From Anaerolineae bacterium (GTDB taxonomy: Bacteria; Chloroflexota; Anaerolineae; 4572-78; J111): DNA of 64,000 bases. This document shows positions 1 to 8,742 of the stretch, piece by piece. The stretch is from assembly GCA_023382535.1 (NCBI GenBank), contig JAHDWA010000013.1:62001-126000 (forward strand). Direction: 5' to 3'. Each line of letters starts with the position of its first letter. Position 1 is the first letter of the stretch. A model generated the notes under the pieces. That model ran no database searches. It was not told the DNA's origin and saw only the letters and a list, made by a program, of their open reading frames with translations. Position numbers and translations under genes: made by a program.

Positions 1-1077
1 TATCCCTGGTTTGGTGATTGGGGCCGCGATACGATGGTTGCTCTGCCCGGGCTGACCCTCGTTACCGGGCGACCCGCGCTTGCAGCCGATATTCTGCGTA
101 CCTTTGCCCGCTATGTTAGCCATGGCATGCTGCCCAATCGCTTTCCCGATACCAGTCCCCTGCCGGATTATAACGCCGTTGATGCCACCTTGTGGTACTT
201 TTACGCTCTCCACCAATATCTGCGCTGCACCCACGACCTGGCCCTGGCCCAAGAACTATTTTCTCTCCTGGCTGAAATTATTGAGCGGTACCGGCAAGGA
301 ACGCGTTACAACATCTACGTTGACCCGCTGGATGGGCTGCTCTATGCCGGCGAGCCAGGTTTGCAGCTCACCTGGATGGATGCCAAAGTGGGCAATTGGG
401 TGGTCACGCCGCGTATCGGCAAGCCTGTCGAGATCAACGCCTTATGGCATAATGCCCTGCGGGTCATGGCCGACCTTTCCCAACGGTTGGGTCAGCCGAA
501 GGCGGCCGATGATTATTCCAGGCGGGCTGACTTTGTGGCAACCCAATTTCGGCGACGCTTCTGGTTTGAGGCAGGAGAGTATCTTTATGATGTTATTGAT
601 GGGCCGGTGGGAGAACTCGGCCCTGACGGCAAACGGTATGATGATAGCCTGCGTCCCAACCAAATTCTGGCTGTCTCACTGCCGTTCCCATTATTAAATG
701 AAGTCCAGGCTAAGGCAGTGGTGGATATCTGTGCGCTGCATCTCGTCACCTCCAACGGCCTGCGCACGCTGGCTGCTGAAGATCCCGCTTATACCCGGCG
801 CTGCAAGGGCGATGCTCTGCAACGAGACAGCGCCATCCACCAGGGCACGGTCTGGGCCTGGATGCTGGGTCCTTTTGTCACGGCTCATCATCGGGTTTAC
901 GGCCAGCCGGAGCTGGCCCGCTCTTTTTTGAGCGGGATGGAACCGCATCTGACCGAAGCCGGTCTAGGCTCTATCAGCGAAACATTTGATGGCGACCCGC
1001 CTTATAACCCCCGTGGCTGTCCGAGCCGGGCCTGGAGTGTGGCTGAAGTGCTGCGCGCGTGGCGAGAAACGCAGTGA
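1..1077 (+). CDS. Glycogen debranching enzyme, C-terminal part (5' truncated by window)
   Basis: The reading frame is open from base 1 and begins inside the catalytic domain, so the N-terminus lies outside the window. The visible part matches the C-terminal amylo-alpha-1,6-glucosidase domain (GDE_C, GH133): DWGRDTM near the start, then YNAVDATLWY, LTWMDAKVG, RPNQ, HQGTVWAWMLGPF and SISETFDGD in family order, ending in RAWSVAEVLRAW. The enzyme hydrolyses alpha-1,6 branch stubs of glycogen in the cytoplasm. About 358 residues are visible. Ordinary flanking gene; family assignment is firm, upstream domain content unknown. Confidence 0.9.
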   Translation, partial: YPWFGDWGRDTMVALPGLTLVTGRPALAADILRTFARYVSHGMLPNRFPDTSPLPDYNAVDATLWYFYALHQYLRCTHDLALAQELFSLLAEIIERYRQGTRYNIYVDPLDGLLYAGEPGLQLTWMDAKVGNWVVTPRIGKPVEINALWHNALRVMADLSQRLGQPKAADDYSRRADFVATQFRRRFWFEAGEYLYDVIDGPVGELGPDGKRYDDSLRPNQILAVSLPFPLLNEVQAKAVVDICALHLVTSNGLRTLAAEDPAYTRRCKGDALQRDSAIHQGTVWAWMLGPFVTAHHRVYGQPELARSFLSGMEPHLTEAGLGSISETFDGDPPYNPRGCPSRAWSVAEVLRAWRETQ

Positions 1078-1094
1078 TACATGGTGAGAGACAC

Positions 1095-1123
1095 TTTTGC
1101 GTTTTGGTTGAGGATGCTATAAT
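1095..1123 (+). promoter_or_regulatory. Possible sigma70-type promoter for the AI-2E permease gene
   Basis: A perfect TATAAT lies at 1118-1123, 28 bp before the ATG at 1151. A weak -35 candidate TTTTGC (1095-1100) stands 17 bp upstream of it. An AGGAG-like ribosome site lies near 1138-1144. Confidence 0.45.
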
Positions 1124-1150
1124 TTATCTATCTTCCCCAGGAGCAGGCCG

Positions 1151-2449
1151 ATGAGCACCGAGTGGAGCAAACCAACCAAATACATCGTAGGTGTGGGCTT
1201 AACCTTGTTTGGACTGTACGTGCTTTATTTAAGCCAGGATACGCTCACCCTGCTCATTCTGGCGGCGCTCATCGCTTTTTTGCTGACGCCGCTGATTAAC
1301 TTTATGCATTTGGACCTCAAGCTGCCGCGAGGGCTGGCTGTGCTCCTGGCTTACCTGTTTCTTATTCTGTTGTTCTTGCTAACACCGCTGGTCTTGTTGC
1401 CACCGATTATTGATGGTTTTCGAGTGCTGGCCGGCATTGATTACCAGATTTTGCTTGATCAGGCGTTGAACTGGGTTGAAAGTACGCTTCTTTATCTCAG
1501 CACCGCCGACGTCCACATTTTTGGCATTCCTATAGACCTGTCCGGGATCGTCAACCCAGCTTTGCAAAATCTCCAAGCGACTAGCCCTACTGCGTTGAAA
1601 TTGCCTTCGCTGCAAAGCCTCATGGACCCTCTAAGTTCAGCCGCGACGATCACCTACGGCGTGGCCACCAGCGTGGCGGGAACCGTGGTGACCGGGGCAA
1701 TCAGCATTATTTTTACCCTCTTTTTCGCCATTTATATGAGCATTGACTCTCATAAATTTCGGCCCTGGTTCCTAAGCCTTGTGCCTGACCCTTATCGCCC
1801 GGAGCTGGCCCAGTTGCTCGAGCGGCTGCGCCGCATCTGGCGGGCCTATTTTAGAGGGCAGTTAATCCTGATGATAAGCATCGGTCTGCTGACCTGGGTG
1901 GGTAATACGATCCTCGGCCTGCCGGGCGCGTTTGCCCTGGCTTTTATCGCCGGGGTCATGGAACTTATCCCTAATCTGGGACCCTTTTTGGCGGCAGTGC
2001 CGGCAGTCATTGTGGCCTTAATTCAAGGCTCTACCAATTTTGATCTGAATAATTTTTATTTTGCGTTGATGGTTATTGGTTTTTATTGGGCTGTGCAGGT
2101 GACGGAAAACAATTTGATTGTGCCCCGGGTGTTGGGTGAGGCGGTTGAACTGCCGCCTCTGGTGGTGATGATTGGAGTTTTTATTGGAGCAAGTGTGGCC
2201 GGGATTATAGGAGCGCTGCTGGCCGCCCCTGTGATTGCTTCAACCCGTGAAGTTTTAAGTTATTTGTGGGCCAAAATGTTGGGACGGGATCCTTTTCCGC
2301 CCCAGCCTGTCGAGATTACGTCACCCAGGCCATCAACGCGAGAGCAACTTAGAACGCTGCTGGCTAACATACAAAAAGTATTGAGCAGCCGGTCCAAGCT
2401 GCCGGCCAGTGAAAAAAGTCAAGCAGAGGCTCCGGAAAACCAGCCTTGA
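1151..2449 (+). CDS. AI-2E family transporter (PF01594-like permease)
   Basis: A 432-residue integral membrane protein. Two hydrophobic hairpins lie in the first 100 residues, an extracytoplasmic loop follows, then a dense block of membrane helices from about residue 170 to 375. The GQLILM and ELIPNLGPFLAAVPA stretches are typical of the AI-2E/UPF0118 exporter family, whose members move signals or ions; the substrate cannot be read here. The last 60 residues are polar and cytoplasmic. It stands alone with its own promoter. No neighbour suggests quorum sensing, so the AI-2 label is only the family name. Confidence 0.85.
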   Translation: MSTEWSKPTKYIVGVGLTLFGLYVLYLSQDTLTLLILAALIAFLLTPLINFMHLDLKLPRGLAVLLAYLFLILLFLLTPLVLLPPIIDGFRVLAGIDYQILLDQALNWVESTLLYLSTADVHIFGIPIDLSGIVNPALQNLQATSPTALKLPSLQSLMDPLSSAATITYGVATSVAGTVVTGAISIIFTLFFAIYMSIDSHKFRPWFLSLVPDPYRPELAQLLERLRRIWRAYFRGQLILMISIGLLTWVGNTILGLPGAFALAFIAGVMELIPNLGPFLAAVPAVIVALIQGSTNFDLNNFYFALMVIGFYWAVQVTENNLIVPRVLGEAVELPPLVVMIGVFIGASVAGIIGALLAAPVIASTREVLSYLWAKMLGRDPFPPQPVEITSPRPSTREQLRTLLANIQKVLSSRSKLPASEKSQAEAPENQP

Positions 2450-2528
2450 ATATAAGGCTGCGGAGGGTTTCACGAAGCATACCTTTGCGGTCTCCTAAAA
2501 GTTGACCGCCCTCGGCTCAACAAAATGC

Positions 2529-2557
2529 TTGACGGCAAGCTCCAGCTAAGCTATATT
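2529..2557 (+). promoter_or_regulatory. Promoter of the phosphatase-DUF3090-kinase operon
   Basis: TTGACG (2529-2534), a 17-bp spacer and TATATT (2552-2557), 32 bp before the ATG at 2590, which also has AGGAG at 2581-2585. Five of six bases match the consensus in each box. Confidence 0.6.
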
Positions 2558-2589
2558 ACTCACTACCCTGACTACGCTAGAGGAGATGA

Positions 2590-3294
2590 ATGGCCCAAAA
2601 CTCGGACAACGGCTCTAAGAAATCTAAAAAGCGCGAACAAGCAACCACCGTTTTGTTTATTCGCCACGGCGAAAATGAATGGACCGAGAGTCATAAATTG
2701 GCCGGGCGCACTCCCGGAGTCCACTTAAATGAATATGGCCGGCAGCAGGCCGAAGCGCTGGGCAGGCGCTTGGCTGAAACTAAGTTGAGCGCCATTTATG
2801 CCAGTCCGCTGGAACGAACCATGGAAACAGCGCAAGCTATCGCCCAGCATCACCCCCACTTAGAGGTTAAAGCGTATCCGGGCTTGATTGAAGTGGATTA
2901 TGGGGAGTGGACCGGCGAACCCCTTAAAGGACTGGCCAAAACCAAAGCCTGGCCAGTGATCCAAGCTTATCCTACCGGAGCCAGTTTTCCGGGCGGGGAA
3001 ACCATGTTTGCCATGCAGGCGCGCTGCATTCAAGAGGTCAATCGTTTGGTGGCCTGCCATCCTGGGGAAACTATGGCCCTGGTGGGGCATGCTGACTTGA
3101 TCAAAGCCGCCGTAGCCCATTACCTGGGCACACACTTTGATTTATTTCAGCGCATTGTGATTAGCACGGCTTCTATTACGGCCATCAGCTTTGGGCTGAT
3201 GGGGCCGCGGGTTTTAGTCGTCAATGATACCAGCCATAACCCGCCCCGCCCGGAATCGCAAAGCAAGAAGGCCGGTAAACAAAAAGGGAAATAA
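2590..3294 (+). CDS. Histidine phosphatase family protein (MSMEG_4193-type)
   Basis: A 234-residue cytoplasmic protein of the phosphoglycerate-mutase-like superfamily. The phosphate-accepting histidine is in LFIRHGENEW (about residues 22-31), the acid in ASPLERTMETA, and the second catalytic histidine in ALVGHADLIKA. Length and motif spacing fit the MSMEG_4193 subfamily, which in Actinobacteria sits beside DUF3090 and SCO1664 genes exactly as here. The start follows AGGAG by 4 bp. The gene ends 6 bp before the DUF3090 start. Substrate unknown; glycolytic mutase activity is unlikely given the context. Confidence 0.88.
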   Translation: MAQNSDNGSKKSKKREQATTVLFIRHGENEWTESHKLAGRTPGVHLNEYGRQQAEALGRRLAETKLSAIYASPLERTMETAQAIAQHHPHLEVKAYPGLIEVDYGEWTGEPLKGLAKTKAWPVIQAYPTGASFPGGETMFAMQARCIQEVNRLVACHPGETMALVGHADLIKAAVAHYLGTHFDLFQRIVISTASITAISFGLMGPRVLVVNDTSHNPPRPESQSKKAGKQKGK

Positions 3295-3300
3295 TTAATC

Positions 3301-3834
3301 ATGGCAGGTGAACTCGTGGATTTCAATCCGGTTTCACGTATTACAATTGGGAGTGTTGGACCGCCTGGACAACGGGTCTTTTTATTACAAGCAAATCAGG
3401 GCACGGCAATGATTACCCTGAAGTTAGAAAAAGAACAGGCGATGGTTCTGGCTTCTAGCGTTATTGAGCTGCTCGAAGAGCTGGACGAAAAGTACCCCCG
3501 GGTCCAATCCAAATTTGATAAACCCCTTACCTCCGATTTAATGCTGCGCGAGCCAATGGAGCCAGCCTTTGTGATTGGCCAGATCGGCCTGGGTTATGAT
3601 CAAGAGCAAGATTTGGTAGTATTAGTGGTGCAGGAGATTGAGTTTGAGGGCCTGGAAAAGCCGGCAACAGCTCGCTTTTGGACCACCCGCGCTCAAATTC
3701 AGGCCCTCAGCGACCATACCCTGGAGGTAGCCAGTAAGGGACGGCCTATTTGTCCCCTGTGCGACTCTCCGATGGACCCCGAAGGTCACTTCTGTCCCAG
3801 GAGTAATGGGCACGAAAAACCGTTATGGTCGTAA
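3301..3834 (+). CDS. DUF3090 family protein with C-terminal zinc ribbon
   Basis: A 177-residue protein of no known function. The N-terminal two thirds are a mixed alpha/beta domain containing the family stretch PGQRVFLLQANQGTAMITL and a central acidic helix. The C-terminus holds a probable zinc-binding knuckle, CPLC followed by FCPRSNGH. It lies between the histidine phosphatase and the SCO1664-like kinase and overlaps the latter by 10 bp, so the three are almost certainly co-translated. DUF3090 is known from Actinobacteria in the same trio. The role is unknown; a metal-binding adaptor for the kinase/phosphatase pair is only a guess. Confidence 0.85.
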   Translation: MAGELVDFNPVSRITIGSVGPPGQRVFLLQANQGTAMITLKLEKEQAMVLASSVIELLEELDEKYPRVQSKFDKPLTSDLMLREPMEPAFVIGQIGLGYDQEQDLVVLVVQEIEFEGLEKPATARFWTTRAQIQALSDHTLEVASKGRPICPLCDSPMDPEGHFCPRSNGHEKPLWS

Positions 3835-4649
3835 AGAGAATGACCGGGCCAGAGAACATCCTGGCTCAGATTAAAGAAGTTCGCAGTCTAAAGCGGGCTG
3901 GCGCCGAGCTATATTCCTCTCTTCAGGAGAGCGAGCAGATTCTGTCCAATTTGCTAAAAGGTCAGATGGAACTCCAGGGGTTAATGCCTTGGAGTTCCAA
4001 TTATACCTTTCTGGTCAGCTTGAAGCAGACTAAAGAGCAAACCAACCTGCTTGGCATTTACAAACCTTGCCAGGGCGAGCGGCCGCTGTGGGATTTTCCA
4101 GATCGAACGCTCTGTCAGCGTGAATTTGCTAGCTATCTGGTCAGTCAGGCGTTAGGTTGGCCCAACATTCCGACCACCGTTTTACGAGATGGCCCGCACG
4201 GCATGGGATCGGTGCAGCTTTTTATTGATGCCGAATATGAGGCGCATTATTTTAACATGCGGGATAATTCGACGCTCAACGAAGAGTTCCGGCGAGTAGC
4301 TCTGTTTGATTTTATCGTCAACAATGCTGACCGCAAAGGGGGGCATTGTCTTAAGGCCAAAGATGGCCGGCTGTGGGTCATTGACCACGGGCTGACTTTT
4401 CACACCGACTTTAAGCTACGCACGGTTATCTGGGAGTATTGTGACGAAGATATTCCAATGCCTTTGTTGAAGGATTTGGAGCAGCTCCAGAGTCATCTGG
4501 GGGAATCATCAAAACTATGCCAAATTCTGGCTCAGTTTATCAGCCTGCGAGAGGTTCAAGCCTTTAAGAAGCGGATTGACCGCTTAATTGCCGCCGGTCG
4601 TCTGCCGGAGCTGCATCCAGGGCGCAATATACCCTTCCCGCCGGTGTAG
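3825..4649 (+). CDS. SCO1664 family protein, PI3/4-kinase-like fold
   Basis: A 274-residue protein. Kinase-like features are GIYKP (possible ATP-contacting lysine, about residue 80), the catalytic-loop-like NNADRKGGH (about residue 166) and the metal-site-like IDHGLTFH (about residue 187). This pattern is shared by the PI3/4-kinase/HipA-like superfamily. The first ATG at 3825 overlaps the preceding stop; ATG 3840 is an alternative start. Third gene of the phosphatase/DUF3090/kinase operon; the pairing of a phosphatase with a kinase suggests a phospho-metabolite or protein phosphorylation cycle, but no substrate is known. Confidence 0.82.
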   Translation: MVVKRMTGPENILAQIKEVRSLKRAGAELYSSLQESEQILSNLLKGQMELQGLMPWSSNYTFLVSLKQTKEQTNLLGIYKPCQGERPLWDFPDRTLCQREFASYLVSQALGWPNIPTTVLRDGPHGMGSVQLFIDAEYEAHYFNMRDNSTLNEEFRRVALFDFIVNNADRKGGHCLKAKDGRLWVIDHGLTFHTDFKLRTVIWEYCDEDIPMPLLKDLEQLQSHLGESSKLCQILAQFISLREVQAFKKRIDRLIAAGRLPELHPGRNIPFPPV

Positions 4650-4658
4650 TTCTACTTT

Positions 4659-6116
4659 TTATCGAATGGGAATAGAAATTCCCCCCGCCAACACCTGGAC
4701 CGGCTCGATGAGCACCGCCGGGAACAGGCCCAGCAAAATCGTAGTTGCCGACAGCAGAATAATCAAGCCTAACAGCAGCGGCGGTTCCTGGACGGTAAAA
4801 ACAACCGCGGACCTGACACTTGATTTAAGCGTGCTTTTGGCAAAACGACGAGGCAACAAGGTGGATCGAAATCCACGCAGATAACCCAGGGCTACACCTA
4901 ACCCGGCCAGGGCCACCAAAACTGAGCCGCGCGGCTCAACCTCGGCCAGCAAACGCAGCAACTGCCAGTGGGGCGCAAAACCAGCCGTAAAAGGAACGCC
5001 GGCCAGGGTCAACCCACCCAAAATGAGACCAGCCGTGGCGATAGGCATCTGTTGAGCCACTTCTCGCAGCTCGGCAAAGCCATCACTGCCGGCCCGCACG
5101 CGGATCGCCGAAGCGCTGGCGGCAATCAGGGTCAGGGCCAGGGCCCGCACGATTAAACTGACCAGAATGGTAATCACTCCGGCCGGTCCCCCCAGGCCCA
5201 ATGCTACCAGGGTACATCCCAAATCGTAAAGAGCGGCGTAGCCCATCAACTCGCTAAAGCCGCGCTGCACCCCGGCCAGGATTCCACTCAGGAGAGCGGT
5301 AGCCAATCCCCCCATGATGATTGCCTGGACCGCCTGGGGCGAGTCAACCAGCCACGGAAAATCGGTTAGCAGGTGAATCATGGTAGTGAAGGCAATAATG
5401 GGGAAAGCAATAAAGACAAAGGCGGCTGTCGCGGGGGCCGCCTCCGCCGAGGTGGTCGTCAACCAGCTATAAAACGGGACGACAGCCAACCACAGGGCAA
5501 AACCAAAGCCAATGAGCAGAGTTGTTTGCTCCAGGTTGCCGTTGGTTTGTAAGCCGCCGCTCAGTTGATAAAAATCAATCCGCCAGGCTGCCAGCAAAAA
5601 CAGGGGCGTCGCCAGGGATAGGAGCACCAAAAATCGTAAAGCGGCGCGAGTGGAGTCTACCCGCGTGCCCTGAATCACAAAGACCGTTAAAATGACCGCC
5701 ACTTCGATGAGGATCGCAATAATACCCACATGGCGGGAGAGACTGGCCGCCCCAAAAAGCCCTAAAATAGCCAACCCGACAGGATAAAAGGTGCGGTTGT
5801 CGCTCCAGCTAACCCCGGCGGCGGGAACGCCGCTTCTGTTCTTTGGGCGCACTTTGGGTAAGAACGCCGGTATTAAAAAAAGCAGAGCGGTGGTGGCAAA
5901 GAGCAGCGAGAGTGTGATTTGAGAGAGATGGTCTAATTCAACGTTGCGTCCCAAAAAATTGAAGATGATGCCGGTCGGCAGGCGGGTCACCCACCAGGCC
6001 GAAAGCAGCGCTACCAGAGCCGCCAGAATCGCCCCTGTCCCTACCCGTCGCAGCAGGTAGACAACGGGCACAGCCCCAATCGGCAGGGCAATCAGCCAAA
6101 GTGCCTGAGGGATCAC
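4659..6116 (-). CDS. Proton-translocating NADH dehydrogenase-like membrane subunit (NuoM/NuoN-like)
   Basis: A 485-residue protein with about 13-14 hydrophobic segments, resembling the antiporter-like subunits of complex I and Mrp/hydrogenase complexes. The region WLAVVPFYSWL (about residue 210) aligns with the family signature that normally reads K-x-x-x-x-P-F/H-x-W. The usual membrane lysine there, and the one in the following helix, appear replaced by hydrophobic residues. The start overlaps the preceding gene by ATGA, implying translational coupling. It is the last of three minus-strand membrane genes. No peripheral NADH- or quinone-module genes are nearby, so proton pumping is not assured. 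Confidence 0.7.
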   Translation of the reverse strand: MIPQALWLIALPIGAVPVVYLLRRVGTGAILAALVALLSAWWVTRLPTGIIFNFLGRNVELDHLSQITLSLLFATTALLFLIPAFLPKVRPKNRSGVPAAGVSWSDNRTFYPVGLAILGLFGAASLSRHVGIIAILIEVAVILTVFVIQGTRVDSTRAALRFLVLLSLATPLFLLAAWRIDFYQLSGGLQTNGNLEQTTLLIGFGFALWLAVVPFYSWLTTTSAEAAPATAAFVFIAFPIIAFTTMIHLLTDFPWLVDSPQAVQAIIMGGLATALLSGILAGVQRGFSELMGYAALYDLGCTLVALGLGGPAGVITILVSLIVRALALTLIAASASAIRVRAGSDGFAELREVAQQMPIATAGLILGGLTLAGVPFTAGFAPHWQLLRLLAEVEPRGSVLVALAGLGVALGYLRGFRSTLLPRRFAKSTLKSSVRSAVVFTVQEPPLLLGLIILLSATTILLGLFPAVLIEPVQVLAGGISIPIR

Positions 6117-6823
6117 AGTTCCTCCTCCGGTCTGGCCCCTTTAGCAATGATCAAGTAGCCAATTGCCAGCGCAATCAGGAGATTGACCGCGCCCCACAGC
6201 CCGGTCATCATCAGGCTTTTTTCCAGGGTGGTGTAATATAAATCGAAGCCAGTTAAAACGGTAAACAGGCCATGCCCTACCCGCATCGGGTCTTCGGTCA
6301 GGATCAGCGTGACCAGTCCGGCCAAAACCAGCCAGTAGACAGAGGTGGTTACATTGAGCGATAAATTCGGCAGAGCAAAAGTGCTGCTCAGGGTCGTCGT
6401 CACGATAATCATCAGCACCACGGCTAAGACTCTAAAGGTGAAGCCCGTTGCCGCCGGGCCTCGACGCCGGTCTCGCCCCAGCAGGAGCGAGGTCAAGGAG
6501 AAGTTTTGCCACCAGTGGCTGAACCCCTGGCCTTTTTCGGTAAAGGGCGAAAAAAGAGAGAGGCGGGTTGAAACCTGGCGGGCTGATAAAAAGAGAATGG
6601 GGCAGATAAAGGCCCCAATCATTACCTTTAAGGCGGCGATATCGGGCCGAACCAGGCGGGATAGGATCAGCCCGGCCAAAATATACTGAGCCAGCAGGGC
6701 CAAAATCAATGTCCGCCAGTCGCGCGCAACCAGGATAATTCCGGCGGTGATAAACAGGCCCAGCAAAGCCCACTCTTGTGTTAAAAATTGTAGACGAGCT
6801 AAAATCTCCGGTAAGGTTGGCAT
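6113..6823 (-). CDS. Small complex I/hydrogenase-4-like membrane subunit (NuoK/HyfE-like)
   Basis: About 236 residues if started at the ATG at 6823. A longer open frame to 6988 would run into the end of the upstream gene and lacks hydrophobic sense. The protein has two blocks of membrane segments separated by a charged loop with basic residues (about residues 95-130). The last 80 residues resemble NuoK/HyfE: TEDPMRVGHGL then a hydrophobic hairpin. It lies 17 bp after the large subunit gene and overlaps the next by 4 bp. Function inferred from fold and neighbours only. Confidence 0.6.
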   Translation of the reverse strand: MPTLPEILARLQFLTQEWALLGLFITAGIILVARDWRTLILALLAQYILAGLILSRLVRPDIAALKVMIGAFICPILFLSARQVSTRLSLFSPFTEKGQGFSHWWQNFSLTSLLLGRDRRRGPAATGFTFRVLAVVLMIIVTTTLSSTFALPNLSLNVTTSVYWLVLAGLVTLILTEDPMRVGHGLFTVLTGFDLYYTTLEKSLMMTGLWGAVNLLIALAIGYLIIAKGARPEEEL

Positions 6824-6840
6824 AGAAAGTAAATAAAACC

Positions 6841-8463
6841 TCAGGCCCCCAGTAAAATAATTAAAATACCGATCAGAGCAGCGAACAGCGCCCACCCCAT
6901 GTAATGCTGACCTTCCAAAATGATGCGTATGAGCAAGATAAATTTTCCCAGCCAGTTGAGTAAAGCCGCCCACCAGGGTAATAACCACCCCAGCCCGGCA
7001 AACTCGGCCAGGCCGGCCGGGTTGATTCTGAGCCGGGGGATAAGCTGGGGTCTAAAATAGCCCAGCCCAAACGCGCCAATAAGGGTTACGCCCAGCGCGC
7101 CGAAAACACCGGCCGGCTGTGCGAAGCTGGCCGGCGGTAAATTTGTCCGGGTGAGAGCCGAAAGAATCAAGGGGGCCAGTCCAGGAATAAGGAAAGGGAC
7201 CATAACGACAATGGCCACGATTGACCGCCGCTCGCTGTGTTCATCCCCTTGCCACAACCTCAGCCAATAGCGCACCAGCCCGCTCAAGACCAGACCCTCG
7301 GCCAGAACGACTGCCAGCAGTAAGGCCGTATTCTCTCTCAACAGAAGCGCCTGGTAGACAGTAGTTCGCGCCAGCCAGCCCAGCGAGAAGGGCAGCCCAA
7401 TTAAGGTGAGGGTCGCGGCTATGGCCGGGAGATAAGGCCACGACCAGGCCCCTTCGCTGAGGCGGGGCTGTCCCAGGCGTGGGGTAATCCAGAGAACGAC
7501 CACGCTCAGAATTAATCCCACCGTGGAGGCTGTGACCGCTTCTTGGCTCAATGGTGTGACCAGCAGCGGGATAGCCGCCTCAACCAACATCAACCGGATC
7601 AACACCATGGGATGCTCATCCGCCAGCCACGCCAGCAGGCCATTGAGCAGTAAGAAGATGACAACCGCCCAGGAGATTATCCCCGTTAGCGGAGCGGGCA
7701 TAACCCGAGCCGCCAGGTAAATACCGACCATCAACGACAGCCCTAAATAAGCCAGCCCCCCGTAATCTTGCCAGCGGGTATGGGCGTTAGCCTCGATAAA
7801 AGGATACAGGCCCAACCTCAACCAGAGGGCCAGCCCTACCCACAGGCTCCCCGACCCGGCTGCTTGAGCCGGGGCCAGGCTGGCCAGCATTAAGGCGACA
7901 ACGCTGAACACGCCTAACAAGAGGCGGGCAATGCTTAACTCGCGCTGGCCGCGCTGCAGCCAGTAAAACATGGTCAGTACGTCAAAGCCAAGCACGGCGT
8001 AAACCAGGGTCAGCCCATTGGCCGACACAAACAGGAAAGCTGCGCCCGCCCCCAAAGCCAGCCAGATCGCCAGGTCGCTGACATTTTCTTCACGTTTGGG
8101 GGGAGTGGGGATCACCAGCGGGGTGGCTAAGGTGACTGCCAGCAAAATCAGCACGGTCAGCAGCAAAAAGGGCAGGCTTAGTGTATCGGCGCGGATAGTC
8201 AGGGTAGTAACCGTTTCAGGGGTCGAGAAATCCCAGCCGGAGAGCAGTTCCAGGCCCTCGCCGGCGACATCTGCGCCAAAGGTGAGCCGGACGCCCAGCA
8301 CCGCCGCCGCCGCCAGCCCAACCAGGACAGGCGCAGCCAGATACCGCAGCCCGGATTGCTTCTGCCAGCGGGCGGAAAACTGCAAAACCACCAGCGGCAA
8401 AATGAAAGCGCCCAACAGCAAAACCACTGCCGGCGCCAGGGGTGAAAAGAAGGCTCCCACCAT
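6841..8463 (-). CDS. NuoL/NuoM-like antiporter-type membrane protein
   Basis: I start this 540-residue protein at the ATG at 8463, where hydrophobic sequence (MVGAFFSPLAP) begins; the upstream extension to 8709 would cross the ftsZ terminator and is polar. It has about 14 membrane segments. ALWLRLGLYPFIEA (about residue 205) resembles the family motif, with arginine where a lysine is usual. Together with the next two genes it looks like the membrane arm of a complex I- or Mrp-like assembly lacking soluble subunits. No clear ribosome site; exact start uncertain. Confidence 0.65.
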   Translation of the reverse strand: MVGAFFSPLAPAVVLLLGAFILPLVVLQFSARWQKQSGLRYLAAPVLVGLAAAAVLGVRLTFGADVAGEGLELLSGWDFSTPETVTTLTIRADTLSLPFLLLTVLILLAVTLATPLVIPTPPKREENVSDLAIWLALGAGAAFLFVSANGLTLVYAVLGFDVLTMFYWLQRGQRELSIARLLLGVFSVVALMLASLAPAQAAGSGSLWVGLALWLRLGLYPFIEANAHTRWQDYGGLAYLGLSLMVGIYLAARVMPAPLTGIISWAVVIFLLLNGLLAWLADEHPMVLIRLMLVEAAIPLLVTPLSQEAVTASTVGLILSVVVLWITPRLGQPRLSEGAWSWPYLPAIAATLTLIGLPFSLGWLARTTVYQALLLRENTALLLAVVLAEGLVLSGLVRYWLRLWQGDEHSERRSIVAIVVMVPFLIPGLAPLILSALTRTNLPPASFAQPAGVFGALGVTLIGAFGLGYFRPQLIPRLRINPAGLAEFAGLGWLLPWWAALLNWLGKFILLIRIILEGQHYMGWALFAALIGILIILLGA

Positions 8464-8605
8464 GAGGATTTGAATTGTAGCACAAGCAGACAAAAGACAA
8501 AAATGATACGTGTTGCGTGTTGTGTTTGGGGTTATGATTCGCTGACTAGGCTGTCGCTCAGCGTCAACGCCTTTTGATTTTTGCAGCGGTCCGCCGTCTG
8601 CGGTC

Positions 8606-8644
8606 GAAAAAAGAGCGCCCCTGGTTGAGAGAGACCAGGGGCGC
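8606..8644 (-). terminator. Intrinsic terminator closing the dcw cluster after ftsZ
   Basis: On the minus strand an 11-bp perfect stem (arms 8615-8625 and 8634-8644, loop of 8) is followed directly by TCTTTTTT (8606-8614). It lies about 100 bp beyond the ftsZ stop and separates the division cluster from the membrane genes. Confidence 0.85.
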
Positions 8645-8717
8645 AGTGGGGATGCGGTGTGTGGTTTTTGCCTGCCACACTCAGGCCATAGGAGGGTACT
8701 GGATGTCAATGTTGAAC

Positions 8718-8739
8718 GTTAAACGTTAGAACGTTTAAC
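8718..8739. repeat. AACGTT-type palindrome after ftsZ
   Basis: GTTAAACGTT / AACGTTTAAC, a 10-bp perfect inverted repeat with a 2-bp loop, 4 bp from the ftsZ stop. A GTTGAACGTT copy lies just beside it. The same family caps murF (23269-23288). Confidence 0.8.
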
Positions 8740-8742
8740 AGG

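Noticed and set aside
8464..8709. N-terminal extension of the NuoL-like gene to 8709
   Set aside because: It would be translated across the ftsZ terminator and a repeat, and is polar where a membrane helix should begin.
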